This document shows positions 17,836 through 26,997 of a stretch of DNA of 64,000 bases, one piece after another. A model generated the notes under the pieces. The model was not told the DNA's origin. It saw only the letters and a program-made list of their open reading frames with translations, and ran no database searches. Location of the stretch: positions 1 through 64,000 of the forward strand of contig CAJXOA010000001.1 of the NCBI GenBank assembly GCA_913057685.1, read 5' to 3'. Position 1 is the stretch's first letter. The number at the start of each line of letters is the position of its first letter. Origin of the DNA: an uncultured Trueperaceae bacterium (GTDB taxonomy: Bacteria > Deinococcota > Deinococci > Deinococcales > Trueperaceae). Made by a program: the position numbers and the translations under genes.

Positions 17836-19329
17836 GTGCGCCCCCTGGAACTCGTCGTCCTCCTCGCCCTCGCCGTCCGCGCCGGGCGGGCGGTCCGCCG
17901 CCCCGCGGAGGGCGAGCAGGGCGGCGTCCCCCTCGACGCCGCGGCGGTCCTGGCGCTGAGCGTCCTTGCGCAGGTCGCCCTCGAGGGGGTCCGCTGGACC
18001 CTCGCGCCCCTCCACGGCCTCGCCCTCGCCTGGGTCGGGCGCGACCTCCTCCGCGCCGCGCGCGGCCGCCCGGCGGCGGTCCCCGGCCGCGGCCCGCGGG
18101 TGGGGGCGGCGGTGGGCCTCACCCTCCTGCTCCTCGCGGCCGCCGCCCCCTCCTGGTCGTTCCCGGTCCCGCAGCTGCCCGCCCCGACCGGTCCGCACGC
18201 GGTCGGCAGCGACGCGGTGACGGTCGACGTCCGCCTCCCCGCCGACGCCCGCCCACCCGCGGCGGTGTCACCGACCGATGCCTCCCCCCTGAGCGCCACC
18301 GATGCCTCGACCGGCTCCCCGACCGTCACCCCCACCGATGCGGTGCGGCGCGTCCGCGCCCGGCTCTGGTACCCCGCCGCCGACGCGACCGACGCCCGGG
18401 CCGGCGGAGCGACGTGCGACCGGCGCTGGCTCGAGCACCCCGGCGCGATGCTGCCCGCCCTCGCCGAGCGCGGGGGGCTCCCCGCCTGGGCGATGTCGCA
18501 CCTCCGCTTCGCCCGTGTGCACGCCTGCTGGGGCGCCCCCCTCGCCGACGTCGGCGCCCTGCCGGTCGTCACCCTCGACCACGGGCGCGGCGGGTTCGCC
18601 GCACAAACGACGTACCTCGCCGAGGAGCTCGCCAGCCACGGCTGGCTCGTCGTCGCCCCGGAGCACCCCGGCGGGGCGGTCGCCACCGTCGTCGACGGCG
18701 CCCTCGTCCCGTTCGACCCGGTCGCGTTCGGGGCCGGGCGGGAGGGCGCGGCGTACCGCGACGCCATCCGGACGCTCGGCCGCCGCTGGGTCGCCGACCT
18801 CCGCGCGGTCCTCGACGCCCTCGAGGCCGGCGCCGGACCGCCGGGCGTCCGCGACCGCCTCGCCCGCGACGTGCTCGTCACCGCCGGGCACTCGACCGGC
18901 GGCGGCGCCGCGTTCGGGGCGTGCGCCGCGGAGCCCGGCTGCCGGGCGGCGGTGGGGTTGGACCCGTGGATGCTGCCCGCCCCCGCGACGCTGCTCGGGC
19001 CGGCGACGTCGGCGGGCGGCCTCGAGGCGGAGGTCCTGGCGGTGTTCAGCGACCCGGCGCGCGGCTTCTTCGAGCCCACCAACCGCGAGGCGTTCGACGG
19101 CCTCGCCGAGGCGACCCGCGCCCGCGGGTACGCCGTGCGCGCCATCGAACTGCGGGGGGCGGGGCACAACGACGTCACCGACGTCCCGCGGCTCTCCCCC
19201 TTCGCCGGCGCGCTCGGGCTGTACGTCGGCCCCGCCCCCGCCGACGTGGTCCACGCGCGCGTCCGCGGCGAGGTCGTCGCGGTGCTCGAACGGGCGCGTG
19301 CCCGGGACGACGTCGCGTCGTCTCGGTAG
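17836..19329 (+). CDS. PAF-acetylhydrolase-like alpha/beta hydrolase with N-terminal membrane segments
   Basis: A 497-residue protein. The first 110 residues contain three hydrophobic helices, then a Pro/Thr-rich linker (about 115-165). The alpha/beta-hydrolase domain follows: an oxyanion segment (VVTLDHGRGGF), the nucleophile motif GHSTGG (Ser near residue 354), a likely acid Asp and a late His in GAGHNDVTD. This order matches the plasma platelet-activating-factor acetylhydrolase family (pfam03403). In bacteria these act on short-chain esters or lipids; the substrate here is unknown. The start is a GTG without ribosome-binding site, 6 nt after a TAGGCT box. Confidence 0.75.
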   Translation: MRPLELVVLLALAVRAGRAVRRPAEGEQGGVPLDAAAVLALSVLAQVALEGVRWTLAPLHGLALAWVGRDLLRAARGRPAAVPGRGPRVGAAVGLTLLLLAAAAPSWSFPVPQLPAPTGPHAVGSDAVTVDVRLPADARPPAAVSPTDASPLSATDASTGSPTVTPTDAVRRVRARLWYPAADATDARAGGATCDRRWLEHPGAMLPALAERGGLPAWAMSHLRFARVHACWGAPLADVGALPVVTLDHGRGGFAAQTTYLAEELASHGWLVVAPEHPGGAVATVVDGALVPFDPVAFGAGREGAAYRDAIRTLGRRWVADLRAVLDALEAGAGPPGVRDRLARDVLVTAGHSTGGGAAFGACAAEPGCRAAVGLDPWMLPAPATLLGPATSAGGLEAEVLAVFSDPARGFFEPTNREAFDGLAEATRARGYAVRAIELRGAGHNDVTDVPRLSPFAGALGLYVGPAPADVVHARVRGEVVAVLERARARDDVASSR

Positions 19330-19350
19330 CATCGGCGCAGGAGGTGCCCC

Positions 19351-21300
19351 ATGACCATCCCCCCGGTGTCCGGAGGCGACGCGTCCGAAGCGGACGCGAT
19401 GGCGGCGGCGTACGCCGCCGCGGACGCGGTCCTCGCCCGCATGACGGTGCGCGAGCGGATCGGCCAGATGACGCAGGCCGAGAAGGGCAGCGTCACCCCC
19501 GACGAGGTGGCGGCGTACGCCCTCGGATCCGTGCTGTCGGGCGGGGGCGGGGCGCCCGACGTCAACGACGCCGCCCACTGGCGCGCCATGATCGACGCCT
19601 TCGACGCCGGTGCGCGGCGCAGCCGCCTCGGGGTCCCGCTGCTGTACGGCGTCGACGCGGTGCACGGCCACAACAACCTGCACGGCGCCGTGATCTTTCC
19701 GCACAACGTCGGGCTGGGCGCGGTCGACGACGAAGACCTCACCGAGCGCGTCGCGCGCGCGACCGCGGTCGAGACCGCGGCGACCGGCGCGCGCTGGTCG
19801 TTCGCGCCCGCCCTGAGCCTGCCGCTGGACGTGCGGTGGGGCCGCACGTACGAGGGGTTCGGGCAGGACCCGGACCTCGTCGGTCGCCACGGCGCGGCGG
19901 TCGTGCGCGGCCTGCAGGCGGCGAGCGAGGACGGGCGCGGCCTGCGCGACGGGAGCGCGGTCCTGGCGTGCGCCAAGCACTACCTCGCGGACGGCGGGAC
20001 GCGCTTCGGCAGCTCCATGCGCGTCGACCGCGACCAGCTCGACGCGGCGGCGGACGACCCGACCCTCGCCAACGCCGGGAGCCACGAGGCGTTCCTCGAG
20101 GAGATGGCGCGCGGCGCCTGGACGCTGGACCAGGGCATGGCGGAGGGCAGCGACGCGCTGCTTCGGCGGGTGTTCCTCGCGCCCTACCGCGCGGCGCTCG
20201 ACGCCGGGGCGCTGACGGTGATGGCGTCGTACGGCGCCTGGAACGGCGTGCGGATGCACGCGAACCGAGCGCTGCTGCAGGACGTCCTGAAGGGGGAGCT
20301 CGGCTTCACCGGCTTCGTCGTCAGCGACTGGGACGGGGTGGCGCAACTCGACCCCGAGGACCCGCGCCGCGCCGTCGCGGCGGCGGTGAACGCCGGCGTC
20401 GACATGGTGATGGTGCCGTTCGCTTGGCGGGCGTTCCAGGACGACCTCGCGGCGCTCGTGGAGACCGGCGAGGTGCCGGAGGGGCGCGTGACCGACGCCG
20501 CCCGCCGGATCCTGGCGGTGAAGGCCCGCATGGGCTTGCTGGACGCGGACGACGAGGGCTCGCTCGGCGCGGCGGTCGCGCCGCCGCCGCTGGACGCCGT
20601 CGGGCAGGAGGACCACCGCACGCTCGCGCGGGAGGCGGCGGGCCGCAGCCAGACCCTGCTCGCGAACGACGGCGACCTCCTCCCCCTCGCGCCGTCGGAC
20701 GGTCCCTTCCTCGTCGCGGGCCGGGCGGCGGACGACGTCGGCCTGCAGTGCGGCGGCTGGACGATCTCCTGGATGGGCGGCGCCGGCCCCATCACCCCCG
20801 GCTCGACGCTGCTGGACGGCCTCCGCGAGCACGCCCAGGACGCCTGGGTCCGGCACGAGCCGGACGGGGACGGCGCGGAGCGCGCTCCGGTCGGCGTCGT
20901 CGTCCTCGCCGAACCCCCCTACGCCGAGGGCATGGGCGACCGCACCTCGTTGGCGCTCCCCGACGCCGACGTCGCCCTCGTGGAGCGCGTCCGGGCGCGC
21001 GTCGACCACCTGGTCGTCATCGTGTTCTCCGGCCGTCCACTCGTCCTCGGGCCGGTCCGCGACCTCGCCGACGCGCTCGTGGCCGGGTGGCTGCCCGGCA
21101 GCGAGGGCGCGGGCGTCGCCGACCCGCTGTTCGGCGTGCGCCCCTACGAGGCGCGGCTGCGCTACGTGTGGCCGGCGTCGGACGAGGCGCTGCCGCTGCA
21201 CCCGTTCGGAGGCGACGGCGAACCGGATCCGCCGGGTGCGGACGACCCGCGGGTCGCCTGGCCGCTCCTGCACGGCCTCACGACCCCCTCGGCGCGCTGA
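19351..21300 (+). CDS. glycoside hydrolase family 3 beta-glucosidase-like
   Basis: A 649-residue GH3 enzyme with the (beta/alpha)8 domain followed by the alpha/beta sandwich domain. The nucleophile is D326 in GFVVSDWDGV; substrate-site motifs such as GVDAVHGHNN and CAKHYLADGGT are present. There is no signal peptide, so it probably acts in the cytoplasm on imported beta-glucosides or related oligosaccharides. It starts at ATG with an AGGAGGTG ribosome-binding site; a TAGCAT box at 19327-19332 would give a very short leader. It is convergent with the M23 gene (10 bp between stops). Confidence 0.92.
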   Translation: MTIPPVSGGDASEADAMAAAYAAADAVLARMTVRERIGQMTQAEKGSVTPDEVAAYALGSVLSGGGGAPDVNDAAHWRAMIDAFDAGARRSRLGVPLLYGVDAVHGHNNLHGAVIFPHNVGLGAVDDEDLTERVARATAVETAATGARWSFAPALSLPLDVRWGRTYEGFGQDPDLVGRHGAAVVRGLQAASEDGRGLRDGSAVLACAKHYLADGGTRFGSSMRVDRDQLDAAADDPTLANAGSHEAFLEEMARGAWTLDQGMAEGSDALLRRVFLAPYRAALDAGALTVMASYGAWNGVRMHANRALLQDVLKGELGFTGFVVSDWDGVAQLDPEDPRRAVAAAVNAGVDMVMVPFAWRAFQDDLAALVETGEVPEGRVTDAARRILAVKARMGLLDADDEGSLGAAVAPPPLDAVGQEDHRTLAREAAGRSQTLLANDGDLLPLAPSDGPFLVAGRAADDVGLQCGGWTISWMGGAGPITPGSTLLDGLREHAQDAWVRHEPDGDGAERAPVGVVVLAEPPYAEGMGDRTSLALPDADVALVERVRARVDHLVVIVFSGRPLVLGPVRDLADALVAGWLPGSEGAGVADPLFGVRPYEARLRYVWPASDEALPLHPFGGDGEPDPPGADDPRVAWPLLHGLTTPSAR

Positions 21301-21310
21301 GCGGCGGGGG

Positions 21311-22042
21311 TCAGTCGGGCCGGTCGACGAGGATCGGGAGGGGGTTCACCGCATCCCAGTCGCAGGGGTCCTCGGGGTCGCCCGAGAGGTACATCCCCAA
21401 GTGCAGGTGCGGCGGCGTCGTGCGGGCGTTGCCGCTGTTGCCGACGTAGCCGAGGACGGTGTCGGGGGTGACGTACTGGCCTTCGCGGACGTCGGCGTAG
21501 CGCTCCAGGTGCGCGTAGTAGTACCGCGCCCCGCCGCCCCCGACGACGGTGACGGTGCGTCCCCCGAGCGTCCGCTCGCCGATCCGCCAGATCCAGCCCT
21601 CCGTCGCGCTGCGGATCGGGGTGCCGCGCTCGGCGAAGATGTCCTGCCCCTCGTGCCGCCGGCCGCCGCTGCGCGGGCCGCCCCACGTGTCGGCGACCTG
21701 CGCGACGCGGACTCCGTCGACCGGCATCACGAGGGCGTCGTCGACCGTCTCGCCCGCCGCCGCGACGTACATGGGGAACACCTCGCGGTAGCGCGCGCGG
21801 ATCTCCCGCTGGCGCGCCTCCGCCTCGGTCTCCGGCGGGGGTGGGGGTTCGTCGGGTCCGGGACACACGAACGGCGGCTGCTCGACGCCGGCCCCCTCGG
21901 GCGGGACCTGCGCGAGGCCTGCGCCCAGGAGGGCGGTGAGCAGCAGCAGCGCCGCGACGCGGGCGGCGCGGCCGACGGTCTCGGAGGGAGGGGCGGACGA
22001 AAGCGATGCGACCGACGGGGTCGGCGGGGGCGTCGACGTCAT
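21311..22042 (-). CDS. M23-family zinc metallopeptidase, exported
   Basis: A 243-residue LytM/M23 endopeptidase-like protein that would cut peptidoglycan cross-links. A hydrophobic segment at about 24-45 is a signal anchor. A Pro/Glu-rich linker follows, and then the catalytic domain with zinc ligands in RRHEGQDIF (H-x3-D) and the H-L-H motif in TTPPHLHLG. The core is complete, so it should be active. It starts 7 nt after a TAACCT box and has no ribosome-binding site, so it is probably leaderless. The TAA of that box is the stop codon of the preceding lacI gene. Confidence 0.9.
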   Translation of the reverse strand: MTSTPPPTPSVASLSSAPPSETVGRAARVAALLLLTALLGAGLAQVPPEGAGVEQPPFVCPGPDEPPPPPETEAEARQREIRARYREVFPMYVAAAGETVDDALVMPVDGVRVAQVADTWGGPRSGGRRHEGQDIFAERGTPIRSATEGWIWRIGERTLGGRTVTVVGGGGARYYYAHLERYADVREGQYVTPDTVLGYVGNSGNARTTPPHLHLGMYLSGDPEDPCDWDAVNPLPILVDRPD

Positions 22043-22049
22043 GCCCGCC

Positions 22050-22055
22050 AGGTTA
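22050..22055 (-). promoter_or_regulatory. -10 box TAACCT, 7 nt before the M23 start; contains lacI stop codon
   Basis: On the minus strand TAACCT precedes the ATG of the M23 gene by 7 nt. Its first three bases are the TAA stop of the upstream LacI-family gene. Confidence 0.55.
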
Positions 22056-23123
22056 CGTGCGGACGGGCGGGGGCTCGGTGGTCCGGGTTGCGGACCCGAC
22101 GCTCGAGGCGCGCACGACGAGCTCGGTGTCGAGGAAGGTCGGCGCGGTGGCGGGCGGATCGCCCTCGATGCGACGGATGAGGCGTTCCGCGGCGGCCCGC
22201 CCCATCTGGACGGCGGGGAGGCGCACGGTCGTGAGCGGCGGGTTGGCGTGCGCCGCGAGGGGGATGTCGTCGAAGCCGGCGACCGCGACGTCCTCGGGGA
22301 TCCGCAGGCCCGCCTCGCGCAGCGCGGTCATCGCCCCGAAGGCGACGGTGTCGTTGCCGGCGAACACCGCGTCGGGGGTGGTGCGCGCGAGCAGCCGGCG
22401 CATCGCGGCGGCGCCGGAGTCGGCGGAGAAGGCGGCCGGCTCGACCCAGGCGGGGTCGGGCTCGATGCCGGCCGCCCGAAGCGCCTCGCTCCAGCCGCGC
22501 CGGCGGCGGGCGACGCTGTGGTGCGCGAACGGTCCGTAGGTGACGTGCGCGACGCGCGTCCGCCCGAGCGACGTCAGGTGTTCGGTGACGGTCCGCGCCG
22601 CCGCGACGTTGTCGACGTCGACGTCGACGCGGGTCGCCTCCTCCTCGCGGCCGGCGTGGCCGATGACGACGACGGGGTAGCCCTCCTCGATCAACTTCGG
22701 CAGCGCCCGGTCGTCGGCGCGGGGGTCGAGGACGATCAACCCGTCGATCTGCTTGCCGCGCACGAGCTCGCGGTAGGCGGACGGGTCGGTGACGTCCTCG
22801 AGCGCTTCGACGAGGACGCGGAAGCCCCGCTCCCGGGCGGCGTCGTTGAGGCTGTACAGGGCGCGCGGGACGAACGCGTCGGTGCGGAGGTTCTCCGCGT
22901 AGGAGATCACCAGACCGATCGTGCGGGCGCGGCCCGACGCCAACTGCCGTGCGGCGGCGGAGGGGACGTAGCCGAGGTCCTTCGCCGCCTCCAGCACGCG
23001 GAGGCGGGTCTCCTCGGCGATCGTGACGTTCGTCGCGCCGTTCAGCACCACCGAGACGGTGCTGCGCGACACGCCGGCGCGGCGCGCGACCGCTTCGCTC
23101 GTCGGGCCGCGCCGGGTGCTCAC
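22053..23123 (-). CDS. LacI-family transcriptional regulator (beta-galactoside operon)
   Basis: A 356-residue repressor. The N-terminal helix-turn-helix is typical ([21 protein letters not shown], hinge [14 protein letters not shown]), followed by a periplasmic-binding-protein-like sugar domain (IGLVISY..., [32 protein letters not shown]). The GTG start overlaps the stop of the GH42 gene, so the regulator is the last gene of the operon it probably controls. The inducer is likely a galactoside. A candidate operator overlaps the operon promoter at about 28396-28409. Confidence 0.92.
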   Translation of the reverse strand: MSTRRGPTSEAVARRAGVSRSTVSVVLNGATNVTIAEETRLRVLEAAKDLGYVPSAAARQLASGRARTIGLVISYAENLRTDAFVPRALYSLNDAARERGFRVLVEALEDVTDPSAYRELVRGKQIDGLIVLDPRADDRALPKLIEEGYPVVVIGHAGREEEATRVDVDVDNVAAARTVTEHLTSLGRTRVAHVTYGPFAHHSVARRRRGWSEALRAAGIEPDPAWVEPAAFSADSGAAAMRRLLARTTPDAVFAGNDTVAFGAMTALREAGLRIPEDVAVAGFDDIPLAAHANPPLTTVRLPAVQMGRAAAERLIRRIEGDPPATAPTFLDTELVVRASSVGSATRTTEPPPVRT

Positions 23124-25129
23124 CCCGCGTCCACCTCGACGGCGTCGAGCGCGGGGATCGTGACGCCGTCGACCGTCCGGTCGGTGTCGCCGAAGTTCAG
23201 CCACCAGCGTCCGGCGCGGCGGACGTCGTCGGGCAGTTCGCGGGGGGTGACGCCGGCCGCCTCCAGCCAGGGGCGCAGCAGCGGCCGGAGGGCGGCCGGC
23301 TCGAGCCACGCCCCGAGCAGCGACGCTTCGCCGTCGCCGTGGCGGCGGGCGACCCAGGCGGCGGCCCCGCGGTAGGCGGGGTCGTGGTACGTCGCGCGCA
23401 CCTCGCCCTCCGCGTCCGCCTCGAGCAGGTCGGCCCACGTCCCGTACGTGTAGGTTGCGCCGTCCGCCTCGAGGGTGCGGGTGACGCCGCGCCGCAGGCC
23501 GTCGATGCGGGTGACGCGCCCGCCGATCAGCGGGCGCAGCGGGCCGGGTGCGGGCGCCTGCGCGAGGCCGCTGGGCGTCCGCGCGCCGCTGCGCGGACCG
23601 AACAACAGGCGGCCGCCCGCCCGGACGTACGCCTCGAAGGTCGCGGCGAGGTCGTCGCTCACGAGTTGCATCGCCGGCGCGATCACGGCGGCGTAGGGCG
23701 CGAGGTCGCGGCCGCCGTCGGCGGCGGGGAGGCCCAGCTTCTTCTTGGGGACCAGGTCGACGTCGAGGTCGAGGCCGCGCAGCGCGGCGTAGTAGGTGAG
23801 GACCTGCCCCCAGTAGCCGAAGCCGGCGGTGTGGGGCTGGATCTCCGACGCCCAGACGTCGTCGTAGTCGAACAGGATCGCGACGGAGGCCCGGGGGGTG
23901 GCGGCGTCCGCGAGGCCGGCGGCGACGTCGCGGGCGGCGGCGCTCGCGGCGCCCGCGCGGGGCGCCCCGACGTCGTCGGCGACGCGGCCGGCCTCCTCGA
24001 ACGCCTGGTCGGGCGTCGCGTCGTGCCGCAGCAGGCCGGCGTGGTTCGTCTCCTGCGCGCCGACCGCGGCCCGCCAACGGAACCAGGAGACCATCTCCGC
24101 GCCGTGCCCGAGGCCCTGCAGGGTCCAGAGGCGGACGGCGCCGTCGGCGGGGAGGGGGTTCGACGGCGCCCAGTTCACCTGGCCCGGTTGTTGCTCCATC
24201 ACCCAGTGCGGTGCGTCCTTCAGGCCGCGGTACAGGTCGTGGCTGAGCGCGACGAGGTCGGGGTGGCCGGTCCGAAGGTAGCGCGCCTTCGTCGCGTCGT
24301 CGAAGGGGGACTCCTCGAGTTGGCCGAGGGGGTAGTTGTCGAAGGCGACGACGTCGAGGCCGTCGGCGAGGTCGACGTGGTCGTAGTCGGGGAAGAGCAT
24401 CATCGAGTTGTGCACGATCGGCGCGTCGGAGTGGCGGCGGATCGCGGCGCGCTGCAGCGCGTCGTAGGCGACGACGCCGTCGGAGGCGAAGCGGCGGAAG
24501 TCCAGTTCGTGGCTGGGGTTCGATTCCGTGACCGCCTGGCCGGGGAGCTCCACCTCGTCGAAGCTGCGGTAGGTCTGGCTCCAGAAGGTCGTCCACCACG
24601 CCTCGTTGAGGGCCTCGGGGGTGCCGTAGCGCGCCTCGAGCCAGGTGCGGAAGTCGGCGCGGCAGGTGTCGCACCAGCAGCGGGTGGTGTCGTGGCAGCC
24701 GTACTCGTTGTCGGTCTGCCAGGCGGCGAGCGCCGGGTGGTGGCCGTAGCGTTCGGCGAGGGCGCCGACGATGCGTTCGGTCTCCCGGGCGTACGTGCGG
24801 CTGCGGAAGCAGTAGTGGCGGCGCGAACCGAAGCCGCGGACGCGGCCGTCGGGCCCGACGGGGAGCACGTCGGGGTGGGCGTCGATCAGCCACTTCGGGG
24901 GGGTCGGGGTGGGGGTGCCCAAAACGACGCCGAGCCCCGCCTCGGCGAAGACGTCCATCGCTTCGTCGAGCCACGCGAAGTCGTAGCGGCCGGGGTCGGG
25001 TTCGAGGAGGCTCCAGGCGAACTCGCCGATGCGGACGCGTTCGATGCCGCGTTCGCGCATGGCGGCGGCGTCCTCGCGCCAGCGGTCACGGGGCCAGTGG
25101 TCGGGGTAGTAGCAAACGCCGAGGGTCAC
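23120..25129 (-). CDS. beta-galactosidase, GH42
   Basis: A 669-residue GH42 enzyme: TIM barrel, a trimerisation domain and a C-terminal beta domain. The acid/base is E142 (TDNEYGCH) and the nucleophile E312 (VMEQQPGQVNW), nearly the same numbering as in the Thermus A4 enzyme. Cysteines in CHDTTRCWCDTCRADF fit the structural zinc site of Thermus/Deinococcus GH42 enzymes. There is no signal peptide, so it works on imported galactosides. It starts at GTG with AAAGGA upstream. It lies between the permease genes and lacI in one operon. Confidence 0.95.
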   Translation of the reverse strand: MTLGVCYYPDHWPRDRWREDAAAMRERGIERVRIGEFAWSLLEPDPGRYDFAWLDEAMDVFAEAGLGVVLGTPTPTPPKWLIDAHPDVLPVGPDGRVRGFGSRRHYCFRSRTYARETERIVGALAERYGHHPALAAWQTDNEYGCHDTTRCWCDTCRADFRTWLEARYGTPEALNEAWWTTFWSQTYRSFDEVELPGQAVTESNPSHELDFRRFASDGVVAYDALQRAAIRRHSDAPIVHNSMMLFPDYDHVDLADGLDVVAFDNYPLGQLEESPFDDATKARYLRTGHPDLVALSHDLYRGLKDAPHWVMEQQPGQVNWAPSNPLPADGAVRLWTLQGLGHGAEMVSWFRWRAAVGAQETNHAGLLRHDATPDQAFEEAGRVADDVGAPRAGAASAAARDVAAGLADAATPRASVAILFDYDDVWASEIQPHTAGFGYWGQVLTYYAALRGLDLDVDLVPKKKLGLPAADGGRDLAPYAAVIAPAMQLVSDDLAATFEAYVRAGGRLLFGPRSGARTPSGLAQAPAPGPLRPLIGGRVTRIDGLRRGVTRTLEADGATYTYGTWADLLEADAEGEVRATYHDPAYRGAAAWVARRHGDGEASLLGAWLEPAALRPLLRPWLEAAGVTPRELPDDVRRAGRWWLNFGDTDRTVDGVTIPALDAVEVDAG

Positions 25130-25210
25130 GAGTCGGTCCTTTCGAGGCCGCGCGGGGCGGGTCGAGGTCGGTCCACGTCGCGCGGCGGCTCGGGGCCGCC
25201 GCGCGGGGGG

Positions 25211-26041
25211 TCAGTCCTTCACCGCTCCTGCGGTGATGCCGGCGATGAAGTAGCGCTGGAGCCAGAGGAACAACACAAGGAAGGGGAGCGTCGCGATGGC
25301 GGTGCCGACCATGATGCCGCCCCACGATACGCGGGTGAGGCCGACGAGGGTGCCGAGGGCGACGGGGATGGTGTAGGCGTCCTTCTGCGAGAGGATCAGG
25401 AGCGGCCAGAAGTAGTCGTTCCACTGGAACAGGAACAGCACGATCGCGACCGCGGCGAGGGCGGGCCGCATGATCGGCAGGACGATCTGCGCGAAGATGC
25501 GCAGTTCGCCGGCGCCGTCGATGCGCGCCGCCTCGAGCAGGTCGCTGGGGACCGACAGCATGTTCTGGCGCATGAAGAACACCCCGAGCGGGTAGGCGAT
25601 CCACGGCAGGATGATCGCCCACCAGGTGTTCGCGAGCCCCATGTCGCGCGCGACGAGGAGGTACTGCGGGATCGCGCGGACCTCGAAGGGGATCGTCAAC
25701 GCCGCGATGACGACCGTGAACAACACGCCGCGCCCGACGAAGCGGAACTTCGCGAAGGCGTAGCCGCTCATCGCGGCGATCAACGTCGCGACGCTGGTGA
25801 AGATGACCGAGATCCCGATCGAGTTGGCCATCACCCGCACGAAGTTCAGGTCGTCGTTGAGGTCGCGCCAGTTCTCCGCGAGGTGGGTGCCGGGCAGCAG
25901 GGTCGGGGGGGCGGCGAGGATCTCCGCGTTGGGGAGGGTCGCCGCGATCAGCATCCACGCGATCGGCGCGAGGAACAACAGCGCGAGCGGCAGCATGAGC
26001 GCGTGCAGGGCGATGCTGCGGATCAGGCGGTCGCGCCTCAT
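25211..26041 (-). CDS. CUT1 sugar ABC permease, MalG-like
   Basis: A 276-residue inner-membrane protein with six hydrophobic helices and the EAA loop (LLEAARIDGAGELRIFAQIVLP) that docks the ATPase. The N-terminus starts ATG overlapping the stop of the MalF-like gene (ATGA). It belongs to an importer whose binding protein is encoded two genes upstream. No ATPase gene is present in the operon. Confidence 0.93.
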   Translation of the reverse strand: MRRDRLIRSIALHALMLPLALLFLAPIAWMLIAATLPNAEILAAPPTLLPGTHLAENWRDLNDDLNFVRVMANSIGISVIFTSVATLIAAMSGYAFAKFRFVGRGVLFTVVIAALTIPFEVRAIPQYLLVARDMGLANTWWAIILPWIAYPLGVFFMRQNMLSVPSDLLEAARIDGAGELRIFAQIVLPIMRPALAAVAIVLFLFQWNDYFWPLLILSQKDAYTIPVALGTLVGLTRVSWGGIMVGTAIATLPFLVLFLWLQRYFIAGITAGAVKD

Positions 26042-26934
26042 CGTTCGACCTCCCGTCCGCCGACGAGGCGGATCTGCAGGATCGAGAAGATCGCGGCGAT
26101 GATCGCGACGCTGTAGGCGATCGCGGAGGCGTAGCCGAAGTTGAAGCTGCGGAAGCCCTGCTGGTAGAGGTACGTCACCAGCGTCTCCGTGGCGTTCCCC
26201 GGTCCGGTGGTGGTGATGAGCCACGGCTCGGTGAAGAGCTGCAGCGTGCCGATCGTGGAGAGCACGAACGTGAACAACAGAACGGGGCGCAGCATCGGGA
26301 TGGTGATGAGGAAGAAGCGCTGGACGCCGGTCGCGCCGTCGATCTTGGCGGCCTCGTACAGCGTCGCGGGGATCGACTGCAGGCCCGAGAGCAGGATGAC
26401 GGCGTTGTAGCCGGTCCAGCGCCAGGTCATCGCGATCATGATCGTCACCAGCGCCGGGGTGCTCTCGTACAGCCAGGAGACCGACGGCAGCCCGATCGCG
26501 GTGAGGGCGTAGTTGAGGACGCCGTACTGCTCGTTGAAGATGAGGCGGAACACCGCGGAGTACGGCACCGCGCCGAGCACGAGCGGCGCGAAGAAGGCGA
26601 AGCGGAAGAAGCCCTTGAATTTCAGCAGGTCGCTGGAGAAGGCGACGGCGAGGAGCGTCGCGAACGCCAGCATGATCGGGACCTGCACGACCAGGATGAG
26701 CATGGTGTTGCCCAGGGCGTTCCAGAAGTACTCGTCCTGGATCAGCCGGCCCCAGTTGAAGTCCCAATCGAGGGTCCAGGGGCGCTGGCGGGTGTTCAGG
26801 AAGCTGAGGACGAACGAATAGGCGATCGGGTAGACCCAGAAGATCGCGAAGAGCGCGAAGAAGGGGGTCAGGAAAAGATAGGGGGTCGCGCGGCGGCGCC
26901 AGGGGCGACGGCGGGGGGCGGGGTCTGGCGTCAT
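26038..26934 (-). CDS. CUT1 sugar ABC permease, MalF-like
   Basis: A 298-residue permease with six predicted helices and an EAA loop (LYEAAKIDGATGVQRFFLITIPML). The ATG has AAAGGA upstream. It is separated from the binding-protein gene by a 63-nt gap that holds an 11-bp stem-loop. It is translationally coupled to the MalG-like gene. Confidence 0.93.
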   Translation of the reverse strand: MTPDPAPRRRPWRRRATPYLFLTPFFALFAIFWVYPIAYSFVLSFLNTRQRPWTLDWDFNWGRLIQDEYFWNALGNTMLILVVQVPIMLAFATLLAVAFSSDLLKFKGFFRFAFFAPLVLGAVPYSAVFRLIFNEQYGVLNYALTAIGLPSVSWLYESTPALVTIMIAMTWRWTGYNAVILLSGLQSIPATLYEAAKIDGATGVQRFFLITIPMLRPVLLFTFVLSTIGTLQLFTEPWLITTTGPGNATETLVTYLYQQGFRSFNFGYASAIAYSVAIIAAIFSILQIRLVGGREVER

Positions 26935-26956
26935 GCCGGTCCTTTCGGCCCGAGGG

Positions 26957-26983
26957 GAGGGCGCCCCCAGGAGGGGCGCCCTC
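26957..26983 (-). terminator. 11-bp stem-loop between sugar receptor and permease genes
   Basis: GAGGGCGCCCC pairs with GGGGCGCCCTC around a 5-nt loop. No U-tract follows on the minus strand, so it more likely protects the receptor message or partially terminates transcription. Confidence 0.6.
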
Positions 26984-26997
26984 GGATCGGGGGGGCC

